A stretch of DNA of 57,669 bases from RH-AL1 sp964243435 (GTDB lineage: Bacteria; Pseudomonadota; Alphaproteobacteria; Rhizobiales; Beijerinckiaceae). A program made the position numbers and the translations under genes. The notes beneath the pieces are model-generated. The model saw only the letters and a program-made list of their open reading frames with translations. It was not told the origin of the DNA and made no database searches. The stretch lies in contig CAXTFM010000008.1 in the NCBI GenBank assembly GCA_964243435.1, positions 1 through 57,669 on the forward strand, written 5' to 3'. Shown in pieces: positions 44,316 to 54,452 of the stretch. How positions within the stretch are numbered: position 1 is the first letter of the stretch; each line of letters starts with the position of its first letter.

Positions 44316-44485
44316 GCCACCCTTCCCATGCTCAACCTTACCTCGGCTGAGCGTCGTGGTGAATGGCGATCGCGCCGCGAGCCATGACGATCGCGCTTTT
44401 GTGCGTCCGTGACCCGCGCAAGCCGCTGTTGTGCGCTGCAACAAAGGCCTAGGAGTTCGTCACGGTGTGTGTCAGAATGACGCAC

Positions 44486-44725
44486 ATGCCCAGGTATTTC
44501 TTTGACATCTATACAGACGGCAAGGTCCAGAGCGACGATGAAGGCGTCGAACTCGCGAATTTGAGTGAAGCCTGCAAGCAGGCGCAAAATCTCCTGCCCG
44601 ATATCGCCCACGAAGAGGTTCACGGCGGCGAGCGTTGGACCTTGACGGTGATGGTAAGAGATGAAAGCGGCATTCCCGTCTATGCCGCCGCACTCACCTA
44701 CGCAGGACAACGGCTCGCACTGTAA
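44486..44725 (+). CDS. DUF6894-type small protein
   Basis: A 79-residue protein beginning MPRYFFDIYTDG with DDEGVEL following and WTLTVMVRDESG later. This is the pattern of the small DUF6894 proteins abundant in Methylobacterium and Bradyrhizobium, whose function is unknown. The ATG at 44486 matches the family start; the frame extends 21 bases upstream. It stands alone between two unrelated genes. Confidence 0.78.
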   Translation: MPRYFFDIYTDGKVQSDDEGVELANLSEACKQAQNLLPDIAHEEVHGGERWTLTVMVRDESGIPVYAAALTYAGQRLAL

Positions 44726-45011
44726 AGGATCATCCCCTGTCGGCGCCTATGGGAGAAGACGGCGATTTCGGTTCGTGAGGTCCCCTGGGCGGATGGCGGC
44801 TGGCCGACAGCTCACCGCGATCGAGGAGCGGACCGACTGCAGGAACGGCCGCTTCAGCCGCAAACCCGCGACGCGCCACCATCGACTTCTGCCCGCGCGA
44901 GGACCGATCAGGTAGAGCGGAACCCAGCGCGGTACTCGCCACCCACGGGATCCCGGAGCGACGCGACCGTTTGGATGCGCACGCGCTGGCATCTGCGAGG
45001 ATGCGCGGTCC

Positions 45012-46214
45012 TCATCGCAGGCCGTTGCAGAAGCGCCGGATGCGGTGGCAAGCCTGCTGCAGGACCTCATCGGCTGCGGCATAGCTCAAACGGAAATGGC
45101 CGGGGCACAGGAAAGCCGATCCCTGCACAACGGCAACACCCTCCTCGAGCAGGAGGGCGGCAACGAAATCCTCGTCCGTCGCGACCGGGTACCCGCCTGC
45201 GGATGTCCTCCCGAAACACCGCTCGATCGATGGGAACACGTAGAAGGCACCCTGCGGGCGGAAGCAGGCCAGGCCCGGCACCCCGTCGAGCATCGATACC
45301 ACCATGTTCCGCCGGCCTTCATAGGTGAGGCGCATCGCCTCGACGCTGTCCTGCGGCCCGTCGAGCGCCTCCACGGCCGCTGCCTGCGACACGCTGCTGG
45401 CATTCGTGGTGCTTTGTCCTTGCAACTTCTCCATCGCGCGGATCAGCGGGACTGGAGCGCCGGCGAAGCCGATGCGCCATCCCGTCATCGCCCAAGCCTT
45501 GGAGCAGCCGTTCATCGTGATGGTGCGGTTGCGCAGTCCCGGCTCGATCCCTGCCGCCGATGCAGCCCTCACTCCGTCCTAGGTGAGCTGTTCGTAGATG
45601 TCGTCCGTCAGGATCCAAACGTGCGGATGCCGCAGCAGGACTTCGGTCAGTGGGCGCAGAGCGGCCTCGTCGTACACGGCCCCGGTCGGATTGCAGGGAT
45701 TGTTCAGGATGAGCCACTTCGTCCGCGGGGTGATCGCGTCCTCGAGTTGCGCAGCCGTCAGGCGGAAGCCGCACTCCCGCTTCGTCGCCACCAGCACCGG
45801 CCGTCCTTCCGCCAGGGTCACGATCTCCGGGTAGGAGACCCAGCAGGGCGTGGGGATGATCGCCTCGTCGCCGGGATCGACGGTGGCGAGAAGGACGTTG
45901 AAGATGACCTGTTTGCCGCCCGTCGAGACGATGATCTCCTCCGGCGCATAGGGGATCGCGTGCTGGCGCTGGAAATAACGGGCCGCGGCCTGCCGGAGGG
46001 CAGGGATGCCCGCGACTTCCGTGTAACGGGTCTGCCCGGACTGGATCGCCCTGACCGCTGCGGCGCGGATGTTTTCCGGCGTGTCGAAATCGGGCTCGCC
46101 CACAGAAACCCGTACGATGTCGCGCCCTTCGGCGGCGAGACGCGCCGAAACGGTACGCACCGTGGTGGTGGCGGAGGCCTTGATCCTGTCGAGGCGTTGA
46201 GCGGTCAGCGGCAT
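45012..46214 (-). pseudogene. Aspartate aminotransferase gene with in-frame amber stop
   Basis: The reading frame codes for a 400-residue class I aminotransferase (subgroup Ib) but has TAG at 45579-45581, codon 212. Before it: GEPDFDTP, STGGKQVIFN, NNPCNPTGAVY and DDIYEQLT. After it: DG..., then the PLP-lysine motif NGCSKAWAMTGWR (Lys239) and the substrate-binding end FRLSYA. In relatives the stop position is Tyr (E-H-L-V-Y-D), so one base change from TAC or TAT explains it. The truncated product lacks the catalytic lysine. It follows the ABC transporter genes on the same strand. Confidence 0.88.
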
Positions 46215-46391
46215 GGCGCGCGATCAGTCCCCTGGTCGACCGAGGTCATACGCGAACCATGCTTCGGCCGATGCAGATCGTTCGCCGCGCCAGCGCCATG
46301 GTCGTTGCGCCCTTGGCAAGCGACCGCCCCCACGGTTGAAAAGCGACGTCGGGAAGCATTCCGCGACATCGCCCGAGACGGCGTCGACGGT

Positions 46392-47534
46392 TCATGCGTC
46401 ATCGACCAGGTGGTTGTTGTCCTGCGTCCAGCGCGCCAGGACCCGTACGCCCGGCGTGAGCTCGACAGGTGCGCGCTCACCGGCATGGTTTTGGTGGAAG
46501 GCCAGGAGGTCATCGCCGCCGTCGAGCCTCAGGTGGATATGCGTGAGGGCTCCACGATAGATCACCTGCTCGACCGTCGCCGGGGTGCTGTTCGGGGCGG
46601 GCCCGGCGTCGGCGGCGAACGGTTGCACGCTGATCGCCTCCGGCCGGAGGGCCAGCAGCACGGCACCGATGGCGTTTGCCGCCGGCAGGGTCACCTGCGC
46701 CCCGCCCTTCAGGACCACAAGGGTGGTGCCGCCGCTGCATTCCGCCACCTCTCCCGGCAGGAAGTTGGTTGCGCCGATGAACCCGGCCACGAAGCGCGAC
46801 ACCGGGCGGGCATAGACTTCCTGCGGCGTGCCGACCTGCTCCAATCGTCCGGACCGCATCACGACGATGCGGTCCGCCAGCGTCAGCGCCTCTTCCTGGT
46901 CATGCGTCACGATCACCGTGGTGATGCCGAGGCGCCGCTGCAGCGCGCGCAGTTCCACCTGCATGCCTTCGCGAAGGCTCCTGTCCAGGGCTCCCAGCGG
47001 TTCGTCCAGCAGCAGCACGGAGGGTTCGATGACCAGCGCGCGGGCGAGCGCCACGCGCTGCTGCTGCCCGCCGGAAAGCGCGGAGGGCAGACGCTCCGCG
47101 AGGTGGCCGAGCCGCACCAGCGCCAGCGCCCCCTCGACCCGTTGGGTGATCGCGCTCCGCGCCAACCGGCGCATTTCGAGGCCGAACGCCACGTTCTGCG
47201 CCACGCTGAGGTGGGGGAACAGCGCGTAGTTTTGAAACAGCATGCCGATGTTGCGCTTGTGCACCGGCAACCGGGTGACGGAACGTCCGCCGATCAGGAC
47301 GTCGCCGCCGCTCGGCTCGACCAGCCCGGCGATCATCCGCAGGACCGTAGTCTTGCCGCAGCCGCTTGGTCCCAGCAGCGCCACCATCTCGCCGGCCTTG
47401 ATGCGCAGGGTCACGCCGTCCACCGCGACGGTGGACCCGTAGCGCTTCGTCAGTCCGGAAAGCGACAGGTCGGCTGCGTGCGTGTCCAACGGGTCAGGCC
47501 GCGAAGACTTGATTGTATCTCTCGACCAGGGCAC
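46392..47534 (-). CDS. ABC transporter ATP-binding protein, PotA-type
   Basis: A 380-residue ATPase of the spermidine/putrescine/iron class. Walker A is GPSGCGKTT, the signature LSGGQQQRVALARAL, Walker B VLLLDEPLGALD, and the switch VTHDQEEAL. The C-terminal TOBE domain follows from about residue 290. The GTG at 47534 overlaps the binding-protein gene by 41 bases; TTG 47489 is an alternative. It is the last of four transport genes on the strand. Confidence 0.92.
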   Translation of the reverse strand: MPWSRDTIKSSRPDPLDTHAADLSLSGLTKRYGSTVAVDGVTLRIKAGEMVALLGPSGCGKTTVLRMIAGLVEPSGGDVLIGGRSVTRLPVHKRNIGMLFQNYALFPHLSVAQNVAFGLEMRRLARSAITQRVEGALALVRLGHLAERLPSALSGGQQQRVALARALVIEPSVLLLDEPLGALDRSLREGMQVELRALQRRLGITTVIVTHDQEEALTLADRIVVMRSGRLEQVGTPQEVYARPVSRFVAGFIGATNFLPGEVAECSGGTTLVVLKGGAQVTLPAANAIGAVLLALRPEAISVQPFAADAGPAPNSTPATVEQVIYRGALTHIHLRLDGGDDLLAFHQNHAGERAPVELTPGVRVLARWTQDNNHLVDDA

Positions 47535-48582
47535 CGCGCTTGGGGTTGAGGAAGGACCAGTCGAGCGTCACGAGCCCCAACGTATCCATGCGCGCTTCCG
47601 GATAGGCCACCACTCCAGCGGTTTCCGCGTTCAACGACACGCCCTGCACGGTTGGCGCGGCAAAGGTCGCCTCGGCCAGCCCTTTCTGCACGGTGGGGTC
47701 GAGCATGCGGTCGGCGAAGGCGGCGGCGAGGTCCGGCTCCGGGCCGTTCTTCACCAGGGCGAGGGCGTTCACGCCGCCGAACACGCCCTCTTTCGGCGCC
47801 GACATCGCCACGGGCGCCTTCTTCATCACGTAGGGCATCACCGTCTTGGCGAAGTCGGGGCCGCCGAGGTCGGCCTGCCCTTGCGCGACCTGCAGAACAC
47901 CCGTGACGTTGTTGTCGTAGACAGTCTGCACGTTGGGCTTCAACGCCGCCATCTTCCCCCAACCCTGGTCGACCAGGTATTGGGCGTCGCGGAACGGCTT
48001 GCCCGTGAAGAGTGCCGTGGCGGCGACCAGCAGGTGGATGCTTTGCGTCTGCTTGGGCGTGATCAGCAGGAAGCGACCCTTGAACTGCGGGTCCCAGAGC
48101 CGGCCCCAGCTATCGATGCCGTCGACCGCCTGCGTGTTGTAGTATGGGGCGACCACCGACACCGCAAAGGCGACGCCGTATCCGCCGTCCAGGACGAAGC
48201 GCGGGATCGCCCTGGCGAGGTTCGGCATCCTGTCGCGCGGGAGAGGGACGATCAGATCCTCCGCCTTGGCGATGGGAATGCCGACATCGTCCATGAACAT
48301 CACGCTGTAGGTCGGACGGGCCTTCTGCGTGCGCAGGATGGCGATCTGCCCGAGCGTCACGCCCTCCGTCTGATAAACCCGGCAATCGTAATCCGACTGA
48401 AATTTCGGGATCACGCTGCGGCGGATGAACTCGCCCTGCGGCCCACTGTAGGTGCCGACGTTGATCGACTTGCCGGCGGCCCACCCGTTGCGGACGAAGA
48501 CCATCGGCGCCGCGAGCCCGGCGCCGATGCCGGCCGCGATGCCGGCCAAGGTGCGCCGGCGGCTCGAAGGATGATCCATCAT
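47494..48582 (-). CDS. ABC transporter substrate-binding protein, Tat-exported
   Basis: A 362-residue periplasmic binding protein of the PotD/FbpA fold class. The N terminus has a twin-arginine signal (SRRRTLAG followed by a hydrophobic run and an AAPMVF/WAAG cleavage area), so it is exported folded. The middle shows GVAFAVSVVAPYYNT and WGRLWDPQFKGR, typical of polyamine or related cation-binding proteins. The ligand is not fixed; the neighbours suggest a nitrogen-containing organic compound. Confidence 0.9.
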   Translation of the reverse strand: MMDHPSSRRRTLAGIAAGIGAGLAAPMVFVRNGWAAGKSINVGTYSGPQGEFIRRSVIPKFQSDYDCRVYQTEGVTLGQIAILRTQKARPTYSVMFMDDVGIPIAKAEDLIVPLPRDRMPNLARAIPRFVLDGGYGVAFAVSVVAPYYNTQAVDGIDSWGRLWDPQFKGRFLLITPKQTQSIHLLVAATALFTGKPFRDAQYLVDQGWGKMAALKPNVQTVYDNNVTGVLQVAQGQADLGGPDFAKTVMPYVMKKAPVAMSAPKEGVFGGVNALALVKNGPEPDLAAAFADRMLDPTVQKGLAEATFAAPTVQGVSLNAETAGVVAYPEARMDTLGLVTLDWSFLNPKRGALVERYNQVFAA

Positions 48583-48592
48583 GCGTTCCCGA

Positions 48593-49396
48593 TCAAAGGC
48601 TCATCGCCCGACGAAGTCCCACCAGCCTCTCCAGCGCCATCACGGCGGCGACGCCGACCAGGATCATCAGACTGGCCATGGCGGCGATCGATGGGTCGAA
48701 CACGCGCTGCATGTTTTGGAACACCAGGATCGGCAGCGGCACCGTGCTCCCGTCCGCCAGCCACATCGAGATCGGGTAGTTGTCAAGCGACACCATGAAG
48801 GCGAACAGCGCCCCGGCCATGATGCCGGGCGCGATCTGGGGAACGGTGACGCGGCGAAAAGTGCGCCAGCGATCAGCGCCGAGCGTGCGAGCCGCTTCCT
48901 CCAGCGACCTGTCCACGAGCCGCAGGCTGGCGGTCACGGTTCGCACCGCGTAGGGCAGCGTCACCAGCGTGTGCGCGAAGAAAAGGTTGAGCGCCGCGTG
49001 CCGCATGTCCGTCGCCGCATAGAACTGCAGCAGTGCCAAACCGGTGATCAGCGCGGGGAAGATCAGCGGCGATAGCAGCACGTTCTGGAGCAGGGAAGCG
49101 CCGGGCAGGTCCGCGCGTACCAGGGCGAAGGCTGCGGGGACGCCGAGCGCGAGGGAAGCCGCGGTCGCTGCCAGCGCCAGGGCGATGCTCAACGCGACCG
49201 CACCGAGGAAGTCGGGATCGGTCAGGACCTGCCCGTACCAGTCCAGCGTGAAGCCGTGCGGCGGGAAGCTCGCGAACGGGGCGTCGGAGAAGGAGATGGT
49301 GACCGCCACCAGCAACGGCGCGAGGACGAAAACCGCGACCCCGGCGGTCATGGCGTAGGCGAAGACGGCGGGGGCGCCGGACAGCCGCGCTTCCAC
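48593..49396 (-). CDS. ABC transporter permease, PotC-type
   Basis: A 267-residue inner-membrane permease with about six helices. The EAA loop is readable as EEAARTLGADRWRTFRRVTVPQIAPGI. It forms the second half of the transport channel. The GTG start directly follows the TAG of the preceding permease gene with no gap, so the two are co-translated or closely coupled. Confidence 0.92.
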   Translation of the reverse strand: MEARLSGAPAVFAYAMTAGVAVFVLAPLLVAVTISFSDAPFASFPPHGFTLDWYGQVLTDPDFLGAVALSIALALAATAASLALGVPAAFALVRADLPGASLLQNVLLSPLIFPALITGLALLQFYAATDMRHAALNLFFAHTLVTLPYAVRTVTASLRLVDRSLEEAARTLGADRWRTFRRVTVPQIAPGIMAGALFAFMVSLDNYPISMWLADGSTVPLPILVFQNMQRVFDPSIAAMASLMILVGVAAVMALERLVGLRRAMSL

Positions 49397-50335
49397 CTAC
49401 GCGGCAGCCGACGAGCGCCGGCGTGACCTGAGCCGTCGCTCCAAAAGGAACACGGCCGCGCCGTTTACCGCGAAGGTCAACACCACCATCACGGTCGCGA
49501 TCGCCGAGGACAGTGGCCAGTCGTAAACCGTCATCACCTGCTGTTCCAGGAGGTTGCCGAGCATCTGCGCGTGGTTGCCGCCCAGGACCGCCGGGACCAC
49601 GTAGGACGCAGCCGTCAGCGAGAATACGACGGTCAACCCGGCCGCAAGGCCGGGGATGCTCAGCGGCACCGTGATGCGCCAGAACACGCGCCAAGCCGAA
49701 GCGCCGAGGGTCCGGGCGGCGTCCTCCAGCGCCGGGTCGATGCGGGCCAACGCCGACGCGAGGGGCAGCACCATCAGGGGCAGGAAGACGTGCAACGAGC
49801 CGACCACGACGGCGGTTTCGGAATACATGAGGTGCAGCGTCGCCGGGCCGAAGCCGACCGCGTGCAGCAGCCAGTTCGCCACGCCGGCCTTGCCGTTTGC
49901 CAACACCAGCTGCCATCCGTATGTCCGAACGACCACGCTGACGACGAGCGGCGCCACCACGATCAGCGTCACGAAGCGGCCAAGGGCGGCGGGGCCGCGC
50001 ACGATCACCAACGCCACGGGGAAACCGAGCAGCGTCGCGACGCCGGCCGTCCAAAGGCTGATGCGCAGCGTCGCGAGGACGACGCCGACGTAAAGCGGCG
50101 TTTCAAAAAGGTGGGCGTAGTGGGCGAATGTGATTGGCAGTCCGATGAGGCCGCCGGGCGACTGCGTCAGCACGCTAAAGGAGAAGAGCACGCCCGCCGG
50201 GATGATCAGGAAGGCCAGCAGGAACAGCAGCGCCGGCGCCACCATCAGCGCCCCATTGATCCGGTCGCGCGGCACGCCGGTGAAGGTTGGTGCCGCCGTG
50301 TGAAGGAGGGGAGACGCTGCGGTGTTCGCGGCCAA
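49397..50335 (-). CDS. ABC transporter permease, PotB-type
   Basis: A 312-residue permease with about six helices and the EAA loop EDAARTLGASAWRVFWRITVPLSIPG. It pairs with the downstream PotC-type permease. The N-terminal 35 residues are soluble. This is the first gene of the minus-strand transport operon; the hydantoinase genes start 74 bases away on the other strand, so a shared control region is likely. Confidence 0.92.
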   Translation of the reverse strand: MAANTAASPLLHTAAPTFTGVPRDRINGALMVAPALLFLLAFLIIPAGVLFSFSVLTQSPGGLIGLPITFAHYAHLFETPLYVGVVLATLRISLWTAGVATLLGFPVALVIVRGPAALGRFVTLIVVAPLVVSVVVRTYGWQLVLANGKAGVANWLLHAVGFGPATLHLMYSETAVVVGSLHVFLPLMVLPLASALARIDPALEDAARTLGASAWRVFWRITVPLSIPGLAAGLTVVFSLTAASYVVPAVLGGNHAQMLGNLLEQQVMTVYDWPLSSAIATVMVVLTFAVNGAAVFLLERRLRSRRRSSAAA

Positions 50336-50408
50336 GCGGCACTCTCCCGTTTGCTCCGCAACACGCCACCGGTTACTCGGTGCAATTTAGTGCAGCAAGG
50401 GGCATGCC

Positions 50409-52643
50409 ATGCACCGCGTCGAGGCGGCATGGCGCTTGCTGGTCGCCGGGAGGGTGCCGCCCGGCATCCAGCGGAACTCGTCAGCGCGATCCGCCCAGGA
50501 GACTTCGTCGCCGGTGCCAACTCCAAACCGCCTCGACGCCGACCGAGCCCCGGACGCCATCCGACCCGCCGGCCATTGGCTGGGAATCGACATCGGCGGC
50601 ACCTTCACCGACCTTGTGCTGCACGACGCCGCATCGGGGGCGAGTGCTGCGCTGAAAGTGCTGACCACCCATGACGACCCGCAGCGCGCCGTGCTGCGGG
50701 CGGTGCGGCAGATGCTGGACCAAGCCGCGATTCCGGCATCGGCGATCAGCCGTGTCGTGCATGCCACCACCCTGTTCACCAACGCACTGATCGAACGTCG
50801 CGGCGCCCCGACGGGGCTTCTTACCACGGCCGGGTTCCGCGACACGCTGGAGATTGGGCGCGAGCGCAAGTACGACCTCTACGACATCGCCATCGAGAAC
50901 CCGCCGCCGCTGGTCCCCCGCGCGTGGCGCCTCGACGTCGCCGAGCGGATCGGCCCGCACGGCGAGGTCATCGTGCCGCTCGACCTCGACGACCTTCGCG
51001 CGAAGGTCGCCGTGCTGGCGGCAGCCGGCGTCACCTCCGTCGCGATCATGTTCCTGCACGCTTATGCCGACCCGGCACACGAACGCACCGCAGCCGCGGC
51101 GGTGGCTCGATGGGCGCCGGGCCTGCATGTGACGGCCTCGCACGAGGTGGTGCCGGAAATGCGCGAATACGACCGCGTGTCCACCACGGTCGCCAGCGCC
51201 TACATCAAGCCGCTTGCCGCTCGCTACATCCGCGGCCTCGCCGACGAACTGGCGGCGATCGGCGTCGCCGCGCCCATGCTGCTGATGCTGTCCAACGGCG
51301 GGTTGACCCACGCGGCCGAGGTGATCCGCAATCCAGTGCAGATGCTCGAGTCCGGGCCGGCGGCGGGCGCGCTGGCGGCAGCCTTCTTCGGCGGACGCGA
51401 CGGCTGCTCCGAACTGCTCGGCTTCGATATGGGCGGCACCACCGCCAAGCTGAGCCTCGTCGAGGGTGGCGAACCGCTCATCGCCTACGCCTTCGAGGCC
51501 GGGCGCCAGAAGCGCTTCACCGAAGGCAGCGGCCTGCCCATTCGCATCTCCACCGTGGAGTTGATCGAAATCGGCGCCGGCGGCGGCTCGATCGCCCGTG
51601 CGGACGCGCTCGGCCTGCTCAAGGTCGGACCCGACAGTGCCGGCTCGGAACCGGGGCCGGCCTGCTATGGCAGGGGCGGGCGCGAGCCGACGGTGACGGA
51701 TGCCAACCTGCTGCTCGGCTATCTCAACCCCGCCACCTTCGCCGGCGGCACGATCGACCTCGACGCAGGCGCCGGCACGGCGGCGATCGACGGCCTCGCC
51801 GAACGCCTCGGCCTGTCGCGCGACATGGCCGCCTCCGGCATCCACACGTTGGTCAACGAGACCATGGCGGGCGCCGCCCGCGTCCACATCGCCGAGCACG
51901 GACGCGACCCGCGCGGCTACGCGCTGCTGATGACCGGCGGCGGAGGCCCGGTGCATGGCTACGGCGTCGCCAAGCGCCTCGGCATCACCCGGCTGATCTG
52001 CCCGCCGGCGCCCGGCGTAGCCTCCGCCTGGGGACTGCTCGTCGCCCCGGCGCGGGTCGACCGGGTGAGGACCATCGACTTTTCCGTGCCGCACGGGGCG
52101 CTCGCGGCACTGGAGCAGGTGTTCGGCGAATTGGAGGCCGATGCCCGCGCCGTCGCCACCGGCGCGGGCGCCGGCGTCCCGAGCGTGCAGCGGCTGGCCG
52201 ACGGGCGCTACGTCGGACAAGGCTTCGCCCTGGTGGTGCCGCTGCCCCCCGGCCCCTACGCGACGGACGGCACCCGCGCCGCCCTGACCGCCGCCTTCGA
52301 GGCGGAGTATCGGCGTAAATTCGCCCGTCCGCCCCCGGACGTGGCGCTGGAATTCATCGCCGCCCGCGTATCCGTGCGCACCGCGGTCGGCGACGGCGGG
52401 CTCGCCGTTCCGCCGGTTGGCGGCGGTGCGGCTGCGGCCCTCAAGGGGCATCGTCCTGCCTGGTTCGATGGCGGCTTCAACGACACGCCGGTGTATGATC
52501 GCGGCCGGCTCGGCGCGGGCGACGCCTTTGACGGGCCGGCGCTGGTAGAGGACGCCGGCTCGACCCTCGTGGTCGGTCCCGAGGCGCGGTGCCAAGTGAC
52601 GGCGAGCGGCTCGATCCTCGTCACCGTTGGAGCGCAACCGTGA
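50409..52643 (+). CDS. hyuA: N-methylhydantoinase A/hydantoinase alpha subunit
   Basis: A 744-residue HyuA/5-oxoprolinase-type ATP-dependent amidohydrolase subunit. The actin-like nucleotide site is WLGIDIGGTFTDLVLHD (near residues 57-73). HATTLFTNALIER, MLSNGGLT, LLGFDMGGTTAKLSL and LMTGGGGPVHGYGVAKRLG follow. The ATG 50409 has AAGGGG six bases upstream; GTG 50514 would shorten a non-conserved leader. It opens rings of hydantoins or oxoprolines together with HyuB. The stop overlaps the hyuB start. Confidence 0.93.
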   Translation: MHRVEAAWRLLVAGRVPPGIQRNSSARSAQETSSPVPTPNRLDADRAPDAIRPAGHWLGIDIGGTFTDLVLHDAASGASAALKVLTTHDDPQRAVLRAVRQMLDQAAIPASAISRVVHATTLFTNALIERRGAPTGLLTTAGFRDTLEIGRERKYDLYDIAIENPPPLVPRAWRLDVAERIGPHGEVIVPLDLDDLRAKVAVLAAAGVTSVAIMFLHAYADPAHERTAAAAVARWAPGLHVTASHEVVPEMREYDRVSTTVASAYIKPLAARYIRGLADELAAIGVAAPMLLMLSNGGLTHAAEVIRNPVQMLESGPAAGALAAAFFGGRDGCSELLGFDMGGTTAKLSLVEGGEPLIAYAFEAGRQKRFTEGSGLPIRISTVELIEIGAGGGSIARADALGLLKVGPDSAGSEPGPACYGRGGREPTVTDANLLLGYLNPATFAGGTIDLDAGAGTAAIDGLAERLGLSRDMAASGIHTLVNETMAGAARVHIAEHGRDPRGYALLMTGGGGPVHGYGVAKRLGITRLICPPAPGVASAWGLLVAPARVDRVRTIDFSVPHGALAALEQVFGELEADARAVATGAGAGVPSVQRLADGRYVGQGFALVVPLPPGPYATDGTRAALTAAFEAEYRRKFARPPPDVALEFIAARVSVRTAVGDGGLAVPPVGGGAAAALKGHRPAWFDGGFNDTPVYDRGRLGAGDAFDGPALVEDAGSTLVVGPEARCQVTASGSILVTVGAQP

Positions 52644-54307
52644 GGCCGGCCAAGGAAGCCGCTGCGACAACTCCTGCCGCGATGGACCCCGTCACCATCG
52701 AGATCATGTGGACCCGACTGGTGTCCATCGTCGACGAGGCAGCCAAGGTGATCGCCCGCACCGCCTTTTCGACGCTGTCCAACGACGCCAACGACTTCGC
52801 CTGCGTGTTGACCGACGCCGCCGGCTTTTCGCTGGCGCAGAACACCTACGGCATTCCCTCCTTCATCGCGACGCTGCCCGCAACAGTGCGCCACATGCTC
52901 GCCGAGTTCGGGGCGGACGCGATGCGCGACGGCGACGTGTACATCACCAACGATCCCTGGATCGGGACCGGCCACCTGCCGGACGTGTGCCTGGTCAAGC
53001 CGCTGTTTCGCGGCGGCCGGTTGGTGGCCTTCGCCGCCACGACCTCGCACGTCCCCGACATCGGTGGGCAGGTGCGTTCCATCGCGCCGCGCGAGCTTTT
53101 CGAGGAGGGGCTGCACATCCCGCCCGCCCTGTTCCTGCGCGGTGGCGTGCCCGACGCGCTGCTCGTCAAGCTGATCCGCGCCAACGTGCGCACCCCCGAC
53201 CAGACCATGGGCGACGTGTGGGCGCAGCTCGCCGCGCTGGAGGTGATGGAGGGCCGCCTCGCGCAGTTGATGGCCGACCACGGCATCGCAGACGTCGCCG
53301 CGCTGGCGCATCAGATCTACGGCCGCAGCGAACGGGCGATGCGCGCCGCCATCGCCGCCGTGCCCGACGGCACCTACCATTACGCCATGGAAACGGACGG
53401 CATGCCCGGCATGGCCGCCCCGTTCACCCTCGCGGTGACGCTGACGGTCAAGGACGGCGCGATCGAGGCGGATTACGCCGGCACCACGGCGCAGCAGCCC
53501 TGCGCCATCAACTGCCCGCTCACCTATACCTACGCCATGACCGCCTATGCATTGCGCTGCGCCCTTCTACCCGAGCTGCCGAACAACGAGGGCATGTTCC
53601 GCCCGGTCACGGTGAGGGCGCCGGAACGGACGCTGCTCAATCCAGCCTTCCCCGCGGCGGTCGGCGGCCGCGCGGCCACCGGGCACTACGTGCCGGTCCT
53701 GGTTTTCGGCGCGTTGCACAGAGCGCTCCCCCAACGCGTCATGGCGGCGCCGGGCTCGCCGCTGTGGAACATGACGCTGATCGGCGAGGAGGGCGGGCGA
53801 CGCTACGCCTGCGTGCTGTTCTTCAACGGCGGCCTCGGCGGCCGTCCTGGCAGCGACGGCGTCAGCTGCCTGTCCTGGCCGAGCAACATCTCGACCACGC
53901 CGGTGGAGGTCGCCGAGCGCACCGCCCCGGTGCTGATCCGCTACAAGCGGCTATGCCCCGGCTCGGGCGGCGACGGCACCCATCGCGGCGGCCTCGGCCA
54001 GGAGACCCTCGTGGAACTGCGCGGCGAGGGCGGCGGCTCCGCCTTCTTCATGACGGAGCGCACGCGCCTTCCCGCCCCGGGCATCGGTGGCGGCGCACCG
54101 GGCGGCCTCGGCGCCGTTGTGATCGACGGCGAGCCGGCCGACACCCGCACCCCGCACCATCTGCGCCGGGGCTCCACGGTGCTGATCCGCACGCCGGGCG
54201 GCGGCGGCTACGGCGCGCCGGCCGGGCGTTCCCTCGAGGCCCGTCGCCGCGATGCGGAGCAGGGTTACGTCGCGGCGCGGGGTGATACGGCGGAGTCTCG
54301 AGGGTAG
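52640..54307 (+). CDS. hyuB: N-methylhydantoinase B/hydantoinase beta subunit
   Basis: A 555-residue partner of HyuA. Its start GTG overlaps the hyuA TGA (GTGA); ATG 52682 is the alternative. Family blocks are DPVTIEIMWTRLVSIVDEAAKVI, DVYITNDPWIGTGHLPDV, TSHVPDIGG, and GGSDG-type and PGSGGDGTHRGGLGQE near the end, closing with RTPGGGGYG. Members hydrolyse hydantoin, 5-oxoproline or acetone derivatives; the exact substrate is unknown. Confidence 0.93.
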   Translation: MRPAKEAAATTPAAMDPVTIEIMWTRLVSIVDEAAKVIARTAFSTLSNDANDFACVLTDAAGFSLAQNTYGIPSFIATLPATVRHMLAEFGADAMRDGDVYITNDPWIGTGHLPDVCLVKPLFRGGRLVAFAATTSHVPDIGGQVRSIAPRELFEEGLHIPPALFLRGGVPDALLVKLIRANVRTPDQTMGDVWAQLAALEVMEGRLAQLMADHGIADVAALAHQIYGRSERAMRAAIAAVPDGTYHYAMETDGMPGMAAPFTLAVTLTVKDGAIEADYAGTTAQQPCAINCPLTYTYAMTAYALRCALLPELPNNEGMFRPVTVRAPERTLLNPAFPAAVGGRAATGHYVPVLVFGALHRALPQRVMAAPGSPLWNMTLIGEEGGRRYACVLFFNGGLGGRPGSDGVSCLSWPSNISTTPVEVAERTAPVLIRYKRLCPGSGGDGTHRGGLGQETLVELRGEGGGSAFFMTERTRLPAPGIGGGAPGGLGAVVIDGEPADTRTPHHLRRGSTVLIRTPGGGGYGAPAGRSLEARRRDAEQGYVAARGDTAESRG

Positions 54308-54452
54308 GGACGCGACCGCACCACGCCCACCGGCGCCGCTTTCGAGATTCGACGGGATCGCTGACGCCGTCCGTCGACATGCTTCATCCGGCCGTGCCGG
54401 AAGCAGTCGGCGTTTCGCTTGCCGGTGCGGGTCGAGCGAGGAGGCCTGCCGT

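Noticed and set aside
45045..47549. 834-codon open frame on the plus strand
   Set aside because: It is antisense to the aminotransferase pseudogene and the PotA-type ATPase, both with clear motifs. GC-rich genes often leave long open mirror frames.
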